Source: Melioribacteraceae bacterium (GTDB lineage Bacteria > Bacteroidota > Ignavibacteria > Ignavibacteriales > Melioribacteraceae). Taken from it: a stretch of DNA of 64,000 bases. The stretch is from the NCBI GenBank assembly GCA_021740785.1, contig JAIOZI010000014.1, positions 23,852-87,851 of the forward strand, written 5' to 3'. How positions within the stretch are numbered: the first letter of the stretch is position 1; each line of letters begins with the position of its first letter. Below, piece by piece: positions 37,178-46,891 of the stretch. The notes below the pieces were generated by a model. The model was given only the letters and a program-made list of their open reading frames with translations. It had not been told where the DNA came from and made no database searches. A program made the position numbers and the translations under genes.

Positions 37178-38209
37178 TCAATCTTTCAGCATCTCTCCGA
37201 TTAAAATAGTAATCAAAGATTTTGGATCGGCAGATGTAGATTTCATCGCAATATCCGCTTCAATAAGAGCCTTGCTTGCATTGTTTAATCTCGCATCATT
37301 CAAAAAATATCTCGCCTTTCTGCAATTATCATAATAATATTTGGATACTTTCAGCATTGGAGCGGCTTTTGTATCCGCCACTTTCTTATGAGATAATTCT
37401 AATGACCTTGAAATAACGATTATAAATTTGGACAGCATATTCAAGATGAAGACTAGGTCAGTTCCGTTATCTACAAGATTATAAGCAATTTCCAGCGATT
37501 TTGATTTTTTACCCACTCCAAGGGCATCCTGCAAATCAAAAATTGTGTAGCCCTTTGTCCTCGAAGAAAGCGACTTAATCAAACCCGCATCTACTTCTCT
37601 CTCATCACTCAAAAAATCAGAAAATTTTACCAATTGATTTTCAATCAGCGATTTCTCCTCACCAACAATATCAAGCAGTAGATGAGAATTTTCTGCTGAT
37701 ATGATAAGGTTCATTGCTTCCGCTTTTTTTATTATCCAGGGTATAAAATCATTTCCTCTCAAATCCTTTGCTTCGAAAATGAATTGATTCTCGTACAGCG
37801 ACTTAAAAGGTTCGCGGGAAAAGTCATGTATCTTGCCGTGATGATGAATTATCAATACGGTGAACTGGGCAGGATTTTTCACATACCCGGCTAATACTTT
37901 TTTTTCCGGCACAACTTCAAAATGCTTAACAATTAACATCTTCCTTTCTCCGCCGAACGGGAAGCCTGATGCCAAATCAATTATATGGTTTACATGCATT
38001 CCTTTATCAGCAGATAAAACCTCTTTATCAAAATCAGATGAAACCAGCGGTTCAACAGCATGTCTTATCTCCTTAATTACCGCTTCAAGTTCATAATCAT
38101 CCTGCCCAAATAGATAATAGACAGGCAAGATATTCCCCTTTTTTAAAGATTTGCTGATCTCATAAATTGAAGGCGCATATTTTCTTTCGCGGTAAGGATA
38201 ATTAGCCAT
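37178..38209 (-). CDS. holA: DNA polymerase III delta subunit
   Basis: HolA is the clamp-loader subunit that opens the beta clamp. The 343-residue protein shows ILPVYYLFGQDDYELEAVIKEI at the start, GGERKMLIVKHFEVVPEKKVL, a DLRGNDFIPWIIKKAE segment typical of delta domain II, and a C-terminal helical domain with KSTSADPKSLITILIGEML. Length is normal. Its ATG lies 8 bases inside the preceding MetS-like small gene, so it may be co-translated with the transporter genes. Confidence 0.93.
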   Translation of the reverse strand: MANYPYRERKYAPSIYEISKSLKKGNILPVYYLFGQDDYELEAVIKEIRHAVEPLVSSDFDKEVLSADKGMHVNHIIDLASGFPFGGERKMLIVKHFEVVPEKKVLAGYVKNPAQFTVLIIHHHGKIHDFSREPFKSLYENQFIFEAKDLRGNDFIPWIIKKAEAMNLIISAENSHLLLDIVGEEKSLIENQLVKFSDFLSDEREVDAGLIKSLSSRTKGYTIFDLQDALGVGKKSKSLEIAYNLVDNGTDLVFILNMLSKFIIVISRSLELSHKKVADTKAAPMLKVSKYYYDNCRKARYFLNDARLNNASKALIEADIAMKSTSADPKSLITILIGEMLKD

Positions 38210-38312
38210 TCTTCTTTTTCTCGCTCTTTATTGCTTTAAAAAGAAATATTGCAAAACCGCCCCATACAATTCCGCCCACGATTATAAATGTTAGTAATGT
38301 CTCAATCTGCAT
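38202..38312 (-). CDS. metS: MetS-like small subunit of NSS transporter (36 residues)
   Basis: A short open frame, ATG at 38312-38310 to TAA at 38202, encodes 36 residues: a short start (MQIETLLTF), one hydrophobic helix containing IVGGIVWGGFAIFLFKA, and a lysine-rich end. This fits the MetS family of one-helix subunits that accompany MetP-type sodium neurotransmitter symporters, as in the Corynebacterium methionine/alanine importer. It overlaps the end of the NSS transporter gene by 11 bases and the start of holA by 8, filling a gap that would otherwise be about 90 bases. Its length falls below common ORF cut-offs. Function is by position and resemblance. Confidence 0.8.
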   Translation of the reverse strand: MQIETLLTFIIVGGIVWGGFAIFLFKAIKSEKKKNG

Positions 38313-39774
38313 TTTCTATCAAGGTTTTTCTTACGATGAACTTATTAAAAATAATGAAGAAAGTAATCATAATTCCCCACTGGAACAAACATGTTCCCGC
38401 ATTTTCGGCATGAAACGGATTCCACCATTCGGGATCCCATGAAACCGAAGAAATCAACCACCAGGCAAGCAGTGCGATTGCTTCAAACGGAATTAGGTAA
38501 GCAATAATGTAATTATACCACTTACCTACTTTAACATCACTCCCTTCCCCGTTAACCACTTCAGTCCTGAACTTATCTACCCCAAATTTTATTATAGAAA
38601 ATGAAATGAAAGCTCCGCTGACAATTAATCCGACACCCCAAACCCAATCTTGATTTACAAAGAAATCAATACTAAGTGCTGAGGGGAGACCAAGCACAAA
38701 ACCGGTTGATGCAACTAAAAGTATCGCCTTTTTCCTTTTGAATCCAAAATCGATGAATGTCCGTGTGGTTAATTCAATCAATGAAATTAAGGAAGACATT
38801 GCGGCGAACGACAAAGCTAAAAAAAACATTGAAGCAAAAATAATATTAACAGTTACATTACCCGAGAATTTTGAAAATAGAAGCGGCAAGTAAATGAAAG
38901 TCAAACCTGTATTAGCCGGACCGGATTCTGTTATTTGAGTCATAGCATCAACAGTGCTCAGCGAAAACACTGTAGAGAATATTATCATTCCGGCAATCAA
39001 AGAAATCGAGTTATTTCCGAAGCCGATTAAAGCTGCATTTAACGGTACATCCTCCTTTTTCTTCATGTAGATTGCGTAAGTTAGAATCAATCCCCATCCT
39101 GCGCCGGTATCCCAAGCGTTCTGCGTTAATGCATTCAGCCAAACTTTGTAATCCAAAATCTTATCTATATCGGGTGTAAAAAAATATGCCAATCCCTCCG
39201 ATGCGTTAGGCAGTGTCAGCGCACGGACTAACAGAGCCAACAGAATAACAACAAGACTGGTTACCAGAATTTTATTTGCTTTTTCAATTCCTTTAACGAT
39301 ACCGCGGTAAATTATTACAGCTCCGATTGAGATCGCAAGAAAATGATAAAAAACAGGCTGATATCCTGCGTAAAAATTTTCCCAATAAATCAAATGGTTT
39401 GATGTATTAAATAAATCGCCGCTAAAAGCTGAAACCAAGTAACGAATACACCAGCCGGTAACAACTGAATAGTAAAACATTATTGCAGTCGAAACGAAAG
39501 CAATAAAAGCGCCCATCCAACCGAATTTATTGCCGGCTGTTTTCGAAATTGCACCAACAGGTCCGAACCGGGTAGATTTACCAATTGCAAACTCTGCAAT
39601 TATCAACGGAACCGACCAAATCAAAAGGAAAATAACCCATGGAATTAAAAATGAGCCGCCGCCGTTCTGAGCTACAATTCTTGAGAACCGCCAAATATTC
39701 CCGGTTCCAACTGCTATTCCCAGCGCCGAAATAATTAATCCCCACCGGGAAGTAAAAAATTCTTTTTGCCTCAT
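38302..39774 (-). CDS. Sodium-dependent NSS (SNF/LeuT-type) transporter
   Basis: The 490-residue protein has about 12 hydrophobic helices. The LeuT-fold core is shown by FFTSRWGLIISALGIAVGTG NIWRFSRIVAQNGGGSFLIP at the N-terminus (unwound helix 1 with the Na+ and substrate contacts) and FIALSFAAMSS-like ALSFAAMSSLISLIE in helix 8. Members import amino acids or related amines with Na+. A 36-residue MetS-like gene follows with an 11-base overlap, which points to the MetP branch; methionine or alanine is a reasonable but unproven substrate. Confidence 0.92.
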   Translation of the reverse strand: MRQKEFFTSRWGLIISALGIAVGTGNIWRFSRIVAQNGGGSFLIPWVIFLLIWSVPLIIAEFAIGKSTRFGPVGAISKTAGNKFGWMGAFIAFVSTAIMFYYSVVTGWCIRYLVSAFSGDLFNTSNHLIYWENFYAGYQPVFYHFLAISIGAVIIYRGIVKGIEKANKILVTSLVVILLALLVRALTLPNASEGLAYFFTPDIDKILDYKVWLNALTQNAWDTGAGWGLILTYAIYMKKKEDVPLNAALIGFGNNSISLIAGMIIFSTVFSLSTVDAMTQITESGPANTGLTFIYLPLLFSKFSGNVTVNIIFASMFFLALSFAAMSSLISLIELTTRTFIDFGFKRKKAILLVASTGFVLGLPSALSIDFFVNQDWVWGVGLIVSGAFISFSIIKFGVDKFRTEVVNGEGSDVKVGKWYNYIIAYLIPFEAIALLAWWLISSVSWDPEWWNPFHAENAGTCLFQWGIMITFFIIFNKFIVRKTLIENAD

Positions 39775-39780
39775 TAACGA

Positions 39781-40410
39781 TTAATTATTTTTATTAATCT
39801 TTTTTACGGTAACCTTTTCCATAACAACATCGCTGAGCGGTTTACTGTTTTGTGGTGATACCGGTACTTTTCCTATTGCATTTACTACATCCATACCACC
39901 AATAACACGACCGAAAATAGTATGCTTTCCATCGAGCCATGGAGTTGGAACGAGTGTGATAAAAAACTGGCTGCCGTTTGTATTCGGACCGCGGTTTGCC
40001 ATCGAGAGAATCCCGGGTTTGTCATGTTTCAAACTAGGTGAAAATTCATCCTCGAAAGTTGAACCGTATATACTCTGACCACCGCCGCCGGTTCCGGTCG
40101 GATCGCCGCCCTGGAGCATGAAATCATCTATAACTCTATGAAAAATAATTCCATCATAATATCCTTGCTCAATTAAGCCAACAAAGTTTTTCACTGTCTT
40201 AGGAGCGGCTTTATCAAAAAGTTCCAGCTCAATTCTGCCCATGTTTGTTTCAATTGTTGCCACAAGTTTTTCGTTGGGTTCTAGCTGCATAATTTCATCC
40301 AGATTCTTTTGTGATTGATCATTATTATTTATTGTTTTTTTTGAATCGTCGGAACTGCATCCGAAAATCAAAAGGGCTGCAGTTATTAGAAATAAAATTT
40401 TATTCAACAT
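39781..40410 (-). CDS. Lipoprotein cyclophilin-type peptidyl-prolyl isomerase
   Basis: The 209-residue protein starts with a lipoprotein signal; the lipobox cysteine is C18 ([10 protein letters not shown]). A linker leads to the cyclophilin domain with [55 protein letters not shown]. The arginine, Phe-Met-Gln and catalytic-site residues are present. It should be membrane-anchored in the periplasm and help outer-envelope proteins fold. It lies 6 bases upstream of the NSS transporter gene and 11 bases after uppP. Confidence 0.95.
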   Translation of the reverse strand: MLNKILFLITAALLIFGCSSDDSKKTINNNDQSQKNLDEIMQLEPNEKLVATIETNMGRIELELFDKAAPKTVKNFVGLIEQGYYDGIIFHRVIDDFMLQGGDPTGTGGGGQSIYGSTFEDEFSPSLKHDKPGILSMANRGPNTNGSQFFITLVPTPWLDGKHTIFGRVIGGMDVVNAIGKVPVSPQNSKPLSDVVMEKVTVKKINKNN

Positions 40411-40421
40411 ACTAACTCTCC

Positions 40422-41270
40422 TTATGGATTTATATAATTCATGTAAATTAAAGTTAATACGGATAATCCGATAATTATTCTATAGTAAACAAAAACAAAT
40501 GTTGAGTTCTTTTTCAAAAATCTCAATAAAAATTCAATTGTAAGATAACCGCTTAAAGCCGCTGCAATAGTTGCTATAATTAAGGTAACCATACTATCAA
40601 AATCGATATACTGCAATGATTCATAAAATTGAAGCAGACCGCTTCCAAGAATTGCCGGCACACTCAATAAAAATGAAAACCTTGCTGCAGTTTCCCTTTT
40701 CAAACCGAGAAATAAACCTGCTGTAATAGTTGTCCCCGATCTGGATGAACCGGGTATCAGCGCCAATGATTGTCCCACGCCGATTAACAACGCATCTTTC
40801 CAAGTTATATCCTTCAATTCCTTTTTAAACTTACCAACCTTTTCTGCAAATGCTAAAATAATTCCTAGTATAATGAGACTTAGAGAAATCACATATAAAT
40901 TTTTTGTTAAAGCGCCTTCAATAATATCTTTAAATCCCAATCCGATTATAACCACAGGAATCGAACCGAGAATAATATACCATCCCATTTTAGAATTATC
41001 GGTTTGAGATTTAAATCCCTTTCTTGAAATTAAATTATCCTTTATAAAATCGATCGTAATGTGAAATAAATCCTTCCAAAAATAAATTAAAATTGCTAAT
41101 AAGGTTCCGAGCTGAATAACTGCAATGAATGAAGTCCACCGTTCAGGATGTTCAACGGATATTAGACCCATAAGCTTGCCGGCAACGGTTAAATGTCCGG
41201 TACTGCTGATTGGCAGGAATTCAGTTAACCCTTGTATTATGCCTAAAAATACAGCTTCAATAATGCTCAC
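40422..41270 (-). CDS. uppP: Undecaprenyl-diphosphatase (BacA type)
   Basis: UppP dephosphorylates undecaprenyl diphosphate so the lipid carrier can be reused for peptidoglycan and the polysaccharides built at 10417-18027. The 282-residue membrane protein has [18 protein letters not shown] at the N-terminus and [20 protein letters not shown] with the active-site PGxSRSG motif. About seven helices are visible. Length is normal. It lies between a beta-barrel-like gene and the cyclophilin gene with 9-11 base gaps. Confidence 0.96.
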   Translation of the reverse strand: MSIIEAVFLGIIQGLTEFLPISSTGHLTVAGKLMGLISVEHPERWTSFIAVIQLGTLLAILIYFWKDLFHITIDFIKDNLISRKGFKSQTDNSKMGWYIILGSIPVVIIGLGFKDIIEGALTKNLYVISLSLIILGIILAFAEKVGKFKKELKDITWKDALLIGVGQSLALIPGSSRSGTTITAGLFLGLKRETAARFSFLLSVPAILGSGLLQFYESLQYIDFDSMVTLIIATIAAALSGYLTIEFLLRFLKKNSTFVFVYYRIIIGLSVLTLIYMNYINP

Positions 41271-41279
41271 ATAGTCTCC

Positions 41280-41918
41280 TTAAAAATAATAAGATACTCC
41301 CAGTTTAACTCCAAAAGACAATGCATCGACGGTTACATTCTCATTAAGGTAATTATTGAAAATTTTATAATTACCGTCTACAAGCTCGCCTGGCATATCG
41401 TAACGGACATCCAGCCCGACGTTAGCATATACATTTCCACTGAGAAGAGTATGACCTTCAACACGTGCCAGTGCTCCCCAGCCGGTAGTTGTTATGTTGG
41501 CAGTTTGAATTATTTTTTCTTCAAGATTCACAAATCTGATTCCCAATCCGCCGCCGAATTTGAATTTATACCCGGTACCGTGAATCACATAATAAGCCAT
41601 CAATGATGGTTTGTGATGGTAATATGATATATCGTAAACTCCCGCAATGCTTGATGTACTGTACGAATGTATGCTCACGGCATATTCTAATCCAACATTA
41701 AAATTTTCCGATACCGGCATATCGCCTTCAACAAAAAATTCAACCGCACTATTAAATGATGCCAGCTTATCTCCGATCGGCGCCCAATTGAGATTTATAT
41801 AATCAGTTAGTGAAGATGCGTTGACAAAATTGATTCCCATCCCTCCCGACAAATCCAACTGTGCATTTGCAGATTTAACAAACGCAAATATTAAGATCAA
41901 TAACAAATACTTCCTCAT
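41280..41918 (-). CDS. Putative outer membrane beta-barrel protein
   Basis: The 212-residue protein has a signal peptide (1-19, ending KSANA before QLD). The mature part is rich in alternating strands with glycine and aromatic residues (YKFKFGGGLGIRFVN; ALRVEGHTLLSGN-like region) and ends SFGVKLGVSYYF, a terminal aromatic as expected for barrel insertion. No specific family is recognised. It overlaps the flippase-type gene by 4 bases in an envelope gene group (lolA, flippase-like, this gene, uppP). Confidence 0.7.
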   Translation of the reverse strand: MRKYLLLILIFAFVKSANAQLDLSGGMGINFVNASSLTDYINLNWAPIGDKLASFNSAVEFFVEGDMPVSENFNVGLEYAVSIHSYSTSSIAGVYDISYYHHKPSLMAYYVIHGTGYKFKFGGGLGIRFVNLEEKIIQTANITTTGWGALARVEGHTLLSGNVYANVGLDVRYDMPGELVDGNYKIFNNYLNENVTVDALSFGVKLGVSYYF

Positions 41919-42970
41919 TCGTCCTCCTTTGTAATCTTAAATACATTTAAGAATCCAACCTTCAATTCACCATTCTTTGTTTGTTTTTTATTAATCCAAT
42001 AAATAAAAAAAATAGTTGATCCTATAAAAAGCACATACGAAATAAAATGTGTAAGCAGCGCATAAGCTGCGCTGATTTCCTGACCGAAGCCGAAGAGTGT
42101 GATTAATACAAATATCACAATTGCGTGATATGAGCCGGTTCCGCCGGGTGTTGGAATTACTACACCGAATGCGCTTATAGTCATGAGTATCCAACCCATT
42201 TGAAAATTCACGTCAGCAAGTTCATCCATGTTCAGCATTAAGAATCCAAAATATGAATTTGCGGCATATATTAGGTAAATGACTATAGTCAGCAAAACAG
42301 TCATAAAATAATTTCTTTTACCCCTAAGACTTGCAAAACCGTCTACAAGCATATGAAAGACATACGCCAATTTATCGGCAGCTTTTAATGAAACTTTCCC
42401 GATAAGTTTAACAATTGCATTATAGAATTTTTCTCTTAGCTTAATAAGCAGTAAAAGAAAAATCACTATTCCGAAAACAGCTAGAAATCCTAAATATATC
42501 GTCGATTTTAACCACTGCACTTCAGTAAACAAATCACCGGGGAAAATCAATACACTTACCAGCACAGCAGAAAACAATGCAATGATATCAATAACTCTTT
42601 CAATAATAATTGTGCCGAGCATAGAGGAACGGGAAAGTTTTTCGAGTCTGCCGAGAAATAATGCTCTATATAATTCACCGAGTCTCGGAACCACACAATT
42701 AACACCGTAACCTATCATTAAAGCTCCGAACAAATTTGTTGTTGATGTATCCGGCTTAACTGAATTTAGAATATATTTCCATCGAAGCGCACGGACAAAA
42801 TGAGAAAACATAAAAACGATACAAAATAAAACCAGCCACAATATTGAGGAGCGAGAGATCAGAACTAAAGCTTGCTCAAGATCCACATCTTTAAACGCAA
42901 AGTAGAGAAATAATAATGTGATACCCACCGTAAGCGCCGGACCGAGTATCTTTTTGAATGTCTTCCACAT
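41915..42970 (-). CDS. Flippase-like / LPG synthase transmembrane-domain protein
   Basis: The 351-residue protein has about 8 hydrophobic helices and matches the lysylphosphatidylglycerol synthase TM (UPF0104) family: LVLFCIVFMFSHFVRALRWKYIL, GYGVNCVVPRLGELYRALFL and IPTPGGTGSYHAIVI are the typical blocks. It lacks the soluble aminoacyl-transfer domain, so it is not MprF. Related proteins are thought to move lipids or act in glycosyl-lipid systems. I choose the ATG at 42970, 7 bases after the lolA stop; an earlier in-frame start lies inside lolA. Confidence 0.85.
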   Translation of the reverse strand: MWKTFKKILGPALTVGITLLFLYFAFKDVDLEQALVLISRSSILWLVLFCIVFMFSHFVRALRWKYILNSVKPDTSTTNLFGALMIGYGVNCVVPRLGELYRALFLGRLEKLSRSSMLGTIIIERVIDIIALFSAVLVSVLIFPGDLFTEVQWLKSTIYLGFLAVFGIVIFLLLLIKLREKFYNAIVKLIGKVSLKAADKLAYVFHMLVDGFASLRGKRNYFMTVLLTIVIYLIYAANSYFGFLMLNMDELADVNFQMGWILMTISAFGVVIPTPGGTGSYHAIVIFVLITLFGFGQEISAAYALLTHFISYVLFIGSTIFFIYWINKKQTKNGELKVGFLNVFKITKEDE

Positions 42971-42977
42971 ATTTGGA

Positions 42978-43598
42978 TTAGTACCTGAGGTCAATAATCT
43001 GACTTCCTTTTGGTGGGTTAAATGTAAAAATCGAATCATCCAGTTTTGAGCTTAAGTCAATTTCGCTCATCAAAAACACGTAACTGTTATCATTGTGGTC
43101 GGTGAGCGATAATTTATGCAGAACGTAGGATTCATCCGTCCATATTTTGATGTTTTTGAATGCCATTAATTCATCCTCTACGGGAATCAACTGAATCCCA
43201 AATTGGTATTTTTCAAGCAACTGTTCGTTCAATTTACTCACCGTGCAGTGCTCCGGGTATAAGAGAACAAACCTATCCAAAGAAAAATTCTGCGCTTCAT
43301 CTTCAGCGCTGGTAAGTACGACACGGTTTAACTTTCTGTTGTAATTCCAAACAGTATCACCATCAGAAACGACAACTGTACTCGGAAATTCTGCTCTAAA
43401 TTTGTTTGCCCGCTTATAGAAAAATTTACCTTGAATTGTTGATCCGGGAACGGATGAAATGTAAGTAGTTTGTTTAAAGTTGGCAGATAAATTTTCAATG
43501 GATTCAAATTTGTTTTGGAGATTTTTTAATACTTCCTCTCCGCCCTGGGAAAACATAATAATTGGGATTAACGATATAACTGCTATTAATTTTTTCAT
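42978..43598 (-). CDS. lolA: LolA-like periplasmic lipoprotein carrier
   Basis: The 206-residue protein has a signal peptide (about 1-17, ending MFSQ) and the LolA half-barrel pattern: LQNKFESIENLSANFKQTTY, GKFFYKRANKFRAEF, DGDTVWNYNRKLNRVVL. LolA carries lipoproteins from the inner to the outer membrane; several lipoproteins are encoded here (21044, 39781). It follows ftsK by 7 bases, a neighbourhood (ftsK-lolA) also known in proteobacteria. No lolB was seen, as is usual outside beta- and gamma-proteobacteria. Confidence 0.88.
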   Translation of the reverse strand: MKKLIAVISLIPIIMFSQGGEEVLKNLQNKFESIENLSANFKQTTYISSVPGSTIQGKFFYKRANKFRAEFPSTVVVSDGDTVWNYNRKLNRVVLTSAEDEAQNFSLDRFVLLYPEHCTVSKLNEQLLEKYQFGIQLIPVEDELMAFKNIKIWTDESYVLHKLSLTDHNDNSYVFLMSEIDLSSKLDDSIFTFNPPKGSQIIDLRY

Positions 43599-43605
43599 TT
43601 TTTTA

Positions 43606-46125
43606 TCAAAGTGATCTTAAAATAACTTCAAGTTGTTCTTCATTTTCAACTAGTACTTCACGTGCTTTACTTCCTTCGCTCGGACCAACAATACCGGCTT
43701 CTTCCAGTTGATCAACAATTCTTGCCGCTCTAGCATATCCAAGTTTTAATCTTCTCTGAAGCAGCGAAACAGAACCCTGCTGATGCATAACTATAACTCG
43801 TGCAGCCTCATCAAACATTTCATCAAGCTCGGCAATAAAATTCGATTGACCTCCGCCTTTTTTCTCAAACATTGACGGCAGAAAATACCTTTTTGAATAA
43901 CCTTTCTGTACATAAATATAATCAGTTAATTTTTCCACTTCATCGGTAGTTATTAATGCGTTTTGAACCCTTATCGGTTTAGGCATTCCGCCCGGAAGAA
44001 AGAGCATATCTCCCCTACCAAGCAATTGCTCGGCGCCTTTCATATCCAAAATTGTTCTGGAATCAATACGGGTTGCTGTTTGATATGCAATTCTTGCGCT
44101 GAAATTCGCTTTAATCGTACCTGTAATAATATTTACCGAAGGACGCTGTGTTGCAACAATTAAATGTATTCCAACAGCTCTCGCCAACTGAGCTAATCTG
44201 GCAATCGGCTCTTCGACTTCTTTACCGGATGTCATCATCAAATCCGCCAACTCATCAATGATCACTATTATATAAGGCATCTTATGATGTTTCATCGATT
44301 CGGTATCTTTGGGTTTTCTTTTCGGATCGGAAATTTTGATATTATAATCAATAATATTTCTAACGCCTGCCTTGGCTAATTTGTCGTAGCGTTTTTCCAT
44401 TTCATATTCAACAGCTTTCAATACCAAAAGTGCGTTTTGCGGATTTGTAATTATTTCTTCATCGATATCGGGAGATACGGCTAGATAGTGTTTTGTTAAT
44501 TTAGTATAGAAAGAAAGCTCAATTTTTTTGGGATCAATAATCACAAACTTAATATCAGATGGATCTTTGGAATAGAGCAAACTCGTAATCATCATATTTA
44601 TACCCACACTTTTCCCGGCGCCTGTTGAACCGGCAATTAATAAGTGAGGCATTCTGGCTAGATCAGTAATGTAAACATCTCCGCTTATGGTTTTACCCAA
44701 AGCAAGGGGAAGTTCCGCTTTAGTTTCCTTAATTTTTGAAATAACCGTTCGTGCATAAACGGTAGATGATTCTGCATTTGGAATTTCTACCCCGATTGCA
44801 CTCTTTCCAGGTATCGGGGCAATAATTCTAATACCGCGCGCAGCTAAAGCAAGAGCAATATCGTTTTCCAAACTGACTATTCTGCTGATTTTAACACCGG
44901 GCGACGGAACAATTTCATATAGCGTTACAACCGGACCCGGAGTAACCGAAATATCTTCAATTTCTATATCAAATAATGAGAGTTTTTCTTTTAACAGTTC
45001 GGCATTTCTTTTCAACTCTTCTTCCGGAATCATTTTTTCTTCTTCCGAAGGTTGATTGAGAATATCTAATTTGGGAAGCTTATATTTTATATCTTCTTCC
45101 CATTGATTCGGAAGTTCGGCTTCCTTCTCTATGTCAACTGCAGGTATAATATCTTTTGCGCTCTTCTCCTTTTCTTTGCCTTCATCATCTTTATCCTTTC
45201 CCTTTTGCTTTTTGTTTCCCTTTCCCGGTTTTTCTGATTCTTCAAAAGGCGGTTCAAGTTCCGGTTCAATTACCTGCTCTTCATCTTCTCGTTTAATAAT
45301 TCTAATATTAGTTTGTTTGGTTTCCTGAAATTCTTCTGCCTCTTGTTCCTCCACTTCTTCATCATCCAAACTTGGAAGAAATTTTTTCTTTGGTTTTTTA
45401 TTTTTTCGCAGCTCTTTAATCTTACTTATATTCTCGTCCGTCTTTTCATCGGATTCAATTTTTTCATCATCTGCATCCCCTTCTCCATCCGACCAAAGTT
45501 CCTTGAAGAAATTCCAGATGCGGGAAATTTTAATATCGAATGCAACAATTAGTGTGATGAAGAGAAGAGCAAATAAAAAGATTACACTTCCGAGTCCGCC
45601 GAGTAATCTTCCGATTGCCATACCGAAAAAACCACCGACATTTCCCGATAATTCATTGATATCGGCGAAGAGATCTAATTCATACCTCAGCATACCGAAT
45701 AATGTGGAGATTATTAACCCGATTATTATTAAAAAATTCGATAGGTAAACCGAAAGCTTGTAATTCTGCCGGCGTGAAATTGAAAAGCCCCAGATGAAAA
45801 GTATTACGGGAAAAATAATTGAAAAGTACCCGATAGTGGAGTTTACAAAAAAATCGGAAATGTACGCACCGAATATACCAAGCCAATTATGAGTGCTTTC
45901 TGCACGGCTGACAAATTCGGGATCAGAAGAAAAGATTTTAAATAAGTCCGTGAAACCGTAAGTTAAGTTTGCCTGGTCATAACCTGAATAGGAAAGTATA
46001 CTTAGAAAAATCAATAGGGCAAGAACAATAAGAAATACGCCCAAAATTTTCTTCTTTTTCTCCAAGGATATTATAAAATAATTTTCCTCTGGAGCCGGTT
46101 CTTGATTTTTCTTTTTCTTTGCCAT
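43606..46125 (-). CDS. ftsK: DNA translocase FtsK
   Basis: FtsK pumps chromosome ends at the septum and activates Xer recombination. The 839-residue protein has four N-terminal membrane helices (about 28-210), a highly charged Glu/Lys linker (about 215-345), and the motor: Walker A GSTGAGKSVGINM, VIIDPKKIELSFY, Walker B IVIIDELADLMM and RLAQLARAVGIHLIVATQRP. A C-terminal gamma winged helix is present (QQGSVSLLQRRLKLGYARAARIVDQLE). A XerD-like recombinase is encoded 20 kb away at 22952. Confidence 0.96.
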   Translation of the reverse strand: MAKKKKNQEPAPEENYFIISLEKKKKILGVFLIVLALLIFLSILSYSGYDQANLTYGFTDLFKIFSSDPEFVSRAESTHNWLGIFGAYISDFFVNSTIGYFSIIFPVILFIWGFSISRRQNYKLSVYLSNFLIIIGLIISTLFGMLRYELDLFADINELSGNVGGFFGMAIGRLLGGLGSVIFLFALLFITLIVAFDIKISRIWNFFKELWSDGEGDADDEKIESDEKTDENISKIKELRKNKKPKKKFLPSLDDEEVEEQEAEEFQETKQTNIRIIKREDEEQVIEPELEPPFEESEKPGKGNKKQKGKDKDDEGKEKEKSAKDIIPAVDIEKEAELPNQWEEDIKYKLPKLDILNQPSEEEKMIPEEELKRNAELLKEKLSLFDIEIEDISVTPGPVVTLYEIVPSPGVKISRIVSLENDIALALAARGIRIIAPIPGKSAIGVEIPNAESSTVYARTVISKIKETKAELPLALGKTISGDVYITDLARMPHLLIAGSTGAGKSVGINMMITSLLYSKDPSDIKFVIIDPKKIELSFYTKLTKHYLAVSPDIDEEIITNPQNALLVLKAVEYEMEKRYDKLAKAGVRNIIDYNIKISDPKRKPKDTESMKHHKMPYIIVIIDELADLMMTSGKEVEEPIARLAQLARAVGIHLIVATQRPSVNIITGTIKANFSARIAYQTATRIDSRTILDMKGAEQLLGRGDMLFLPGGMPKPIRVQNALITTDEVEKLTDYIYVQKGYSKRYFLPSMFEKKGGGQSNFIAELDEMFDEAARVIVMHQQGSVSLLQRRLKLGYARAARIVDQLEEAGIVGPSEGSKAREVLVENEEQLEVILRSL

Positions 46126-46140
46126 ATATGATTAAGTAAT

Positions 46141-46887
46141 TTAGTTTGCCGACTGCTCTACCTTCGGTTCGTAGTTTTTAATTACACCTGATGAAAATAC
46201 CGGAACGTTATCAATGCTGTTTAATTTTGCACAATAATTTATATCATCAGAATAACCGTTTTCGATTAACGTTCTTCCGTGTTCGGTTTCAGCAATCATT
46301 TTTGAAATATTCTTTCCAAAAGATTTACTTAAGGAAACACTCGCCCTAGCCGAATCAGTTAAAATTATTTCTTCCTTCAATTTTGTGAGTTCGGTAATAA
46401 GCTTACCGGCACATATTGTATCTTCCAAAGAAAACATTCCATTTGCACCTGCACAAAGGATAATAAAATCCTTATTAAGATCAAGCAGATGATTTGCAAC
46501 ACTTCCAAGATTATTAAAAGAACATGTTATCAAATTCTCGGAAAATTTTGCTCTTACAATTGCCTTCGAACCATTTGTTGTGAAAAGAATTATCGATTTT
46601 CCGAAGACATTCTCCTGGGTATATTCCAACGGTGAATTGCCCAGCGTAAATCCTTCGACCTTTTTCGTATTTCTTTCACCGCCGAGAATCGTTTGTCCGC
46701 CGAACGCATTCCCGGAAACCTTCATTGCGAACTCCACCGTGTTAACAGGGATAACTTCTTTCGCCCCATTTTGTAAGGCAGTGCTGATTGTTGTGGTAGC
46801 TCTAAGAACATCAATAACAACAGTTGTTTTACCGGTAAAAAAAAGTTCATCCGCATTTAACGGCGATATTAAAACACTAATTTTCAT
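46141..46887 (-). CDS. comB: ComB-like 2-phosphosulfolactate phosphatase
   Basis: The 248-residue protein matches ComB, the Mg2+-dependent phosphatase that makes sulfolactate from 2-phosphosulfolactate in methanogen coenzyme M synthesis. Blocks seen are VVIDVLRATTTISTALQNGA (D26), GGERNTKKVEGFTLGNSP, LFTTNGSKAI and CAGANGMFSLEDTICAG. ComB homologues occur widely in bacteria that do not make coenzyme M, so the real substrate here is uncertain. It follows gcvT by 4 bases and precedes ftsK by 15. No comA or comC was seen. Confidence 0.88.
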   Translation of the reverse strand: MKISVLISPLNADELFFTGKTTVVIDVLRATTTISTALQNGAKEVIPVNTVEFAMKVSGNAFGGQTILGGERNTKKVEGFTLGNSPLEYTQENVFGKSIILFTTNGSKAIVRAKFSENLITCSFNNLGSVANHLLDLNKDFIILCAGANGMFSLEDTICAGKLITELTKLKEEIILTDSARASVSLSKSFGKNISKMIAETEHGRTLIENGYSDDINYCAKLNSIDNVPVFSSGVIKNYEPKVEQSAN

Positions 46888-46891
46888 TTTA

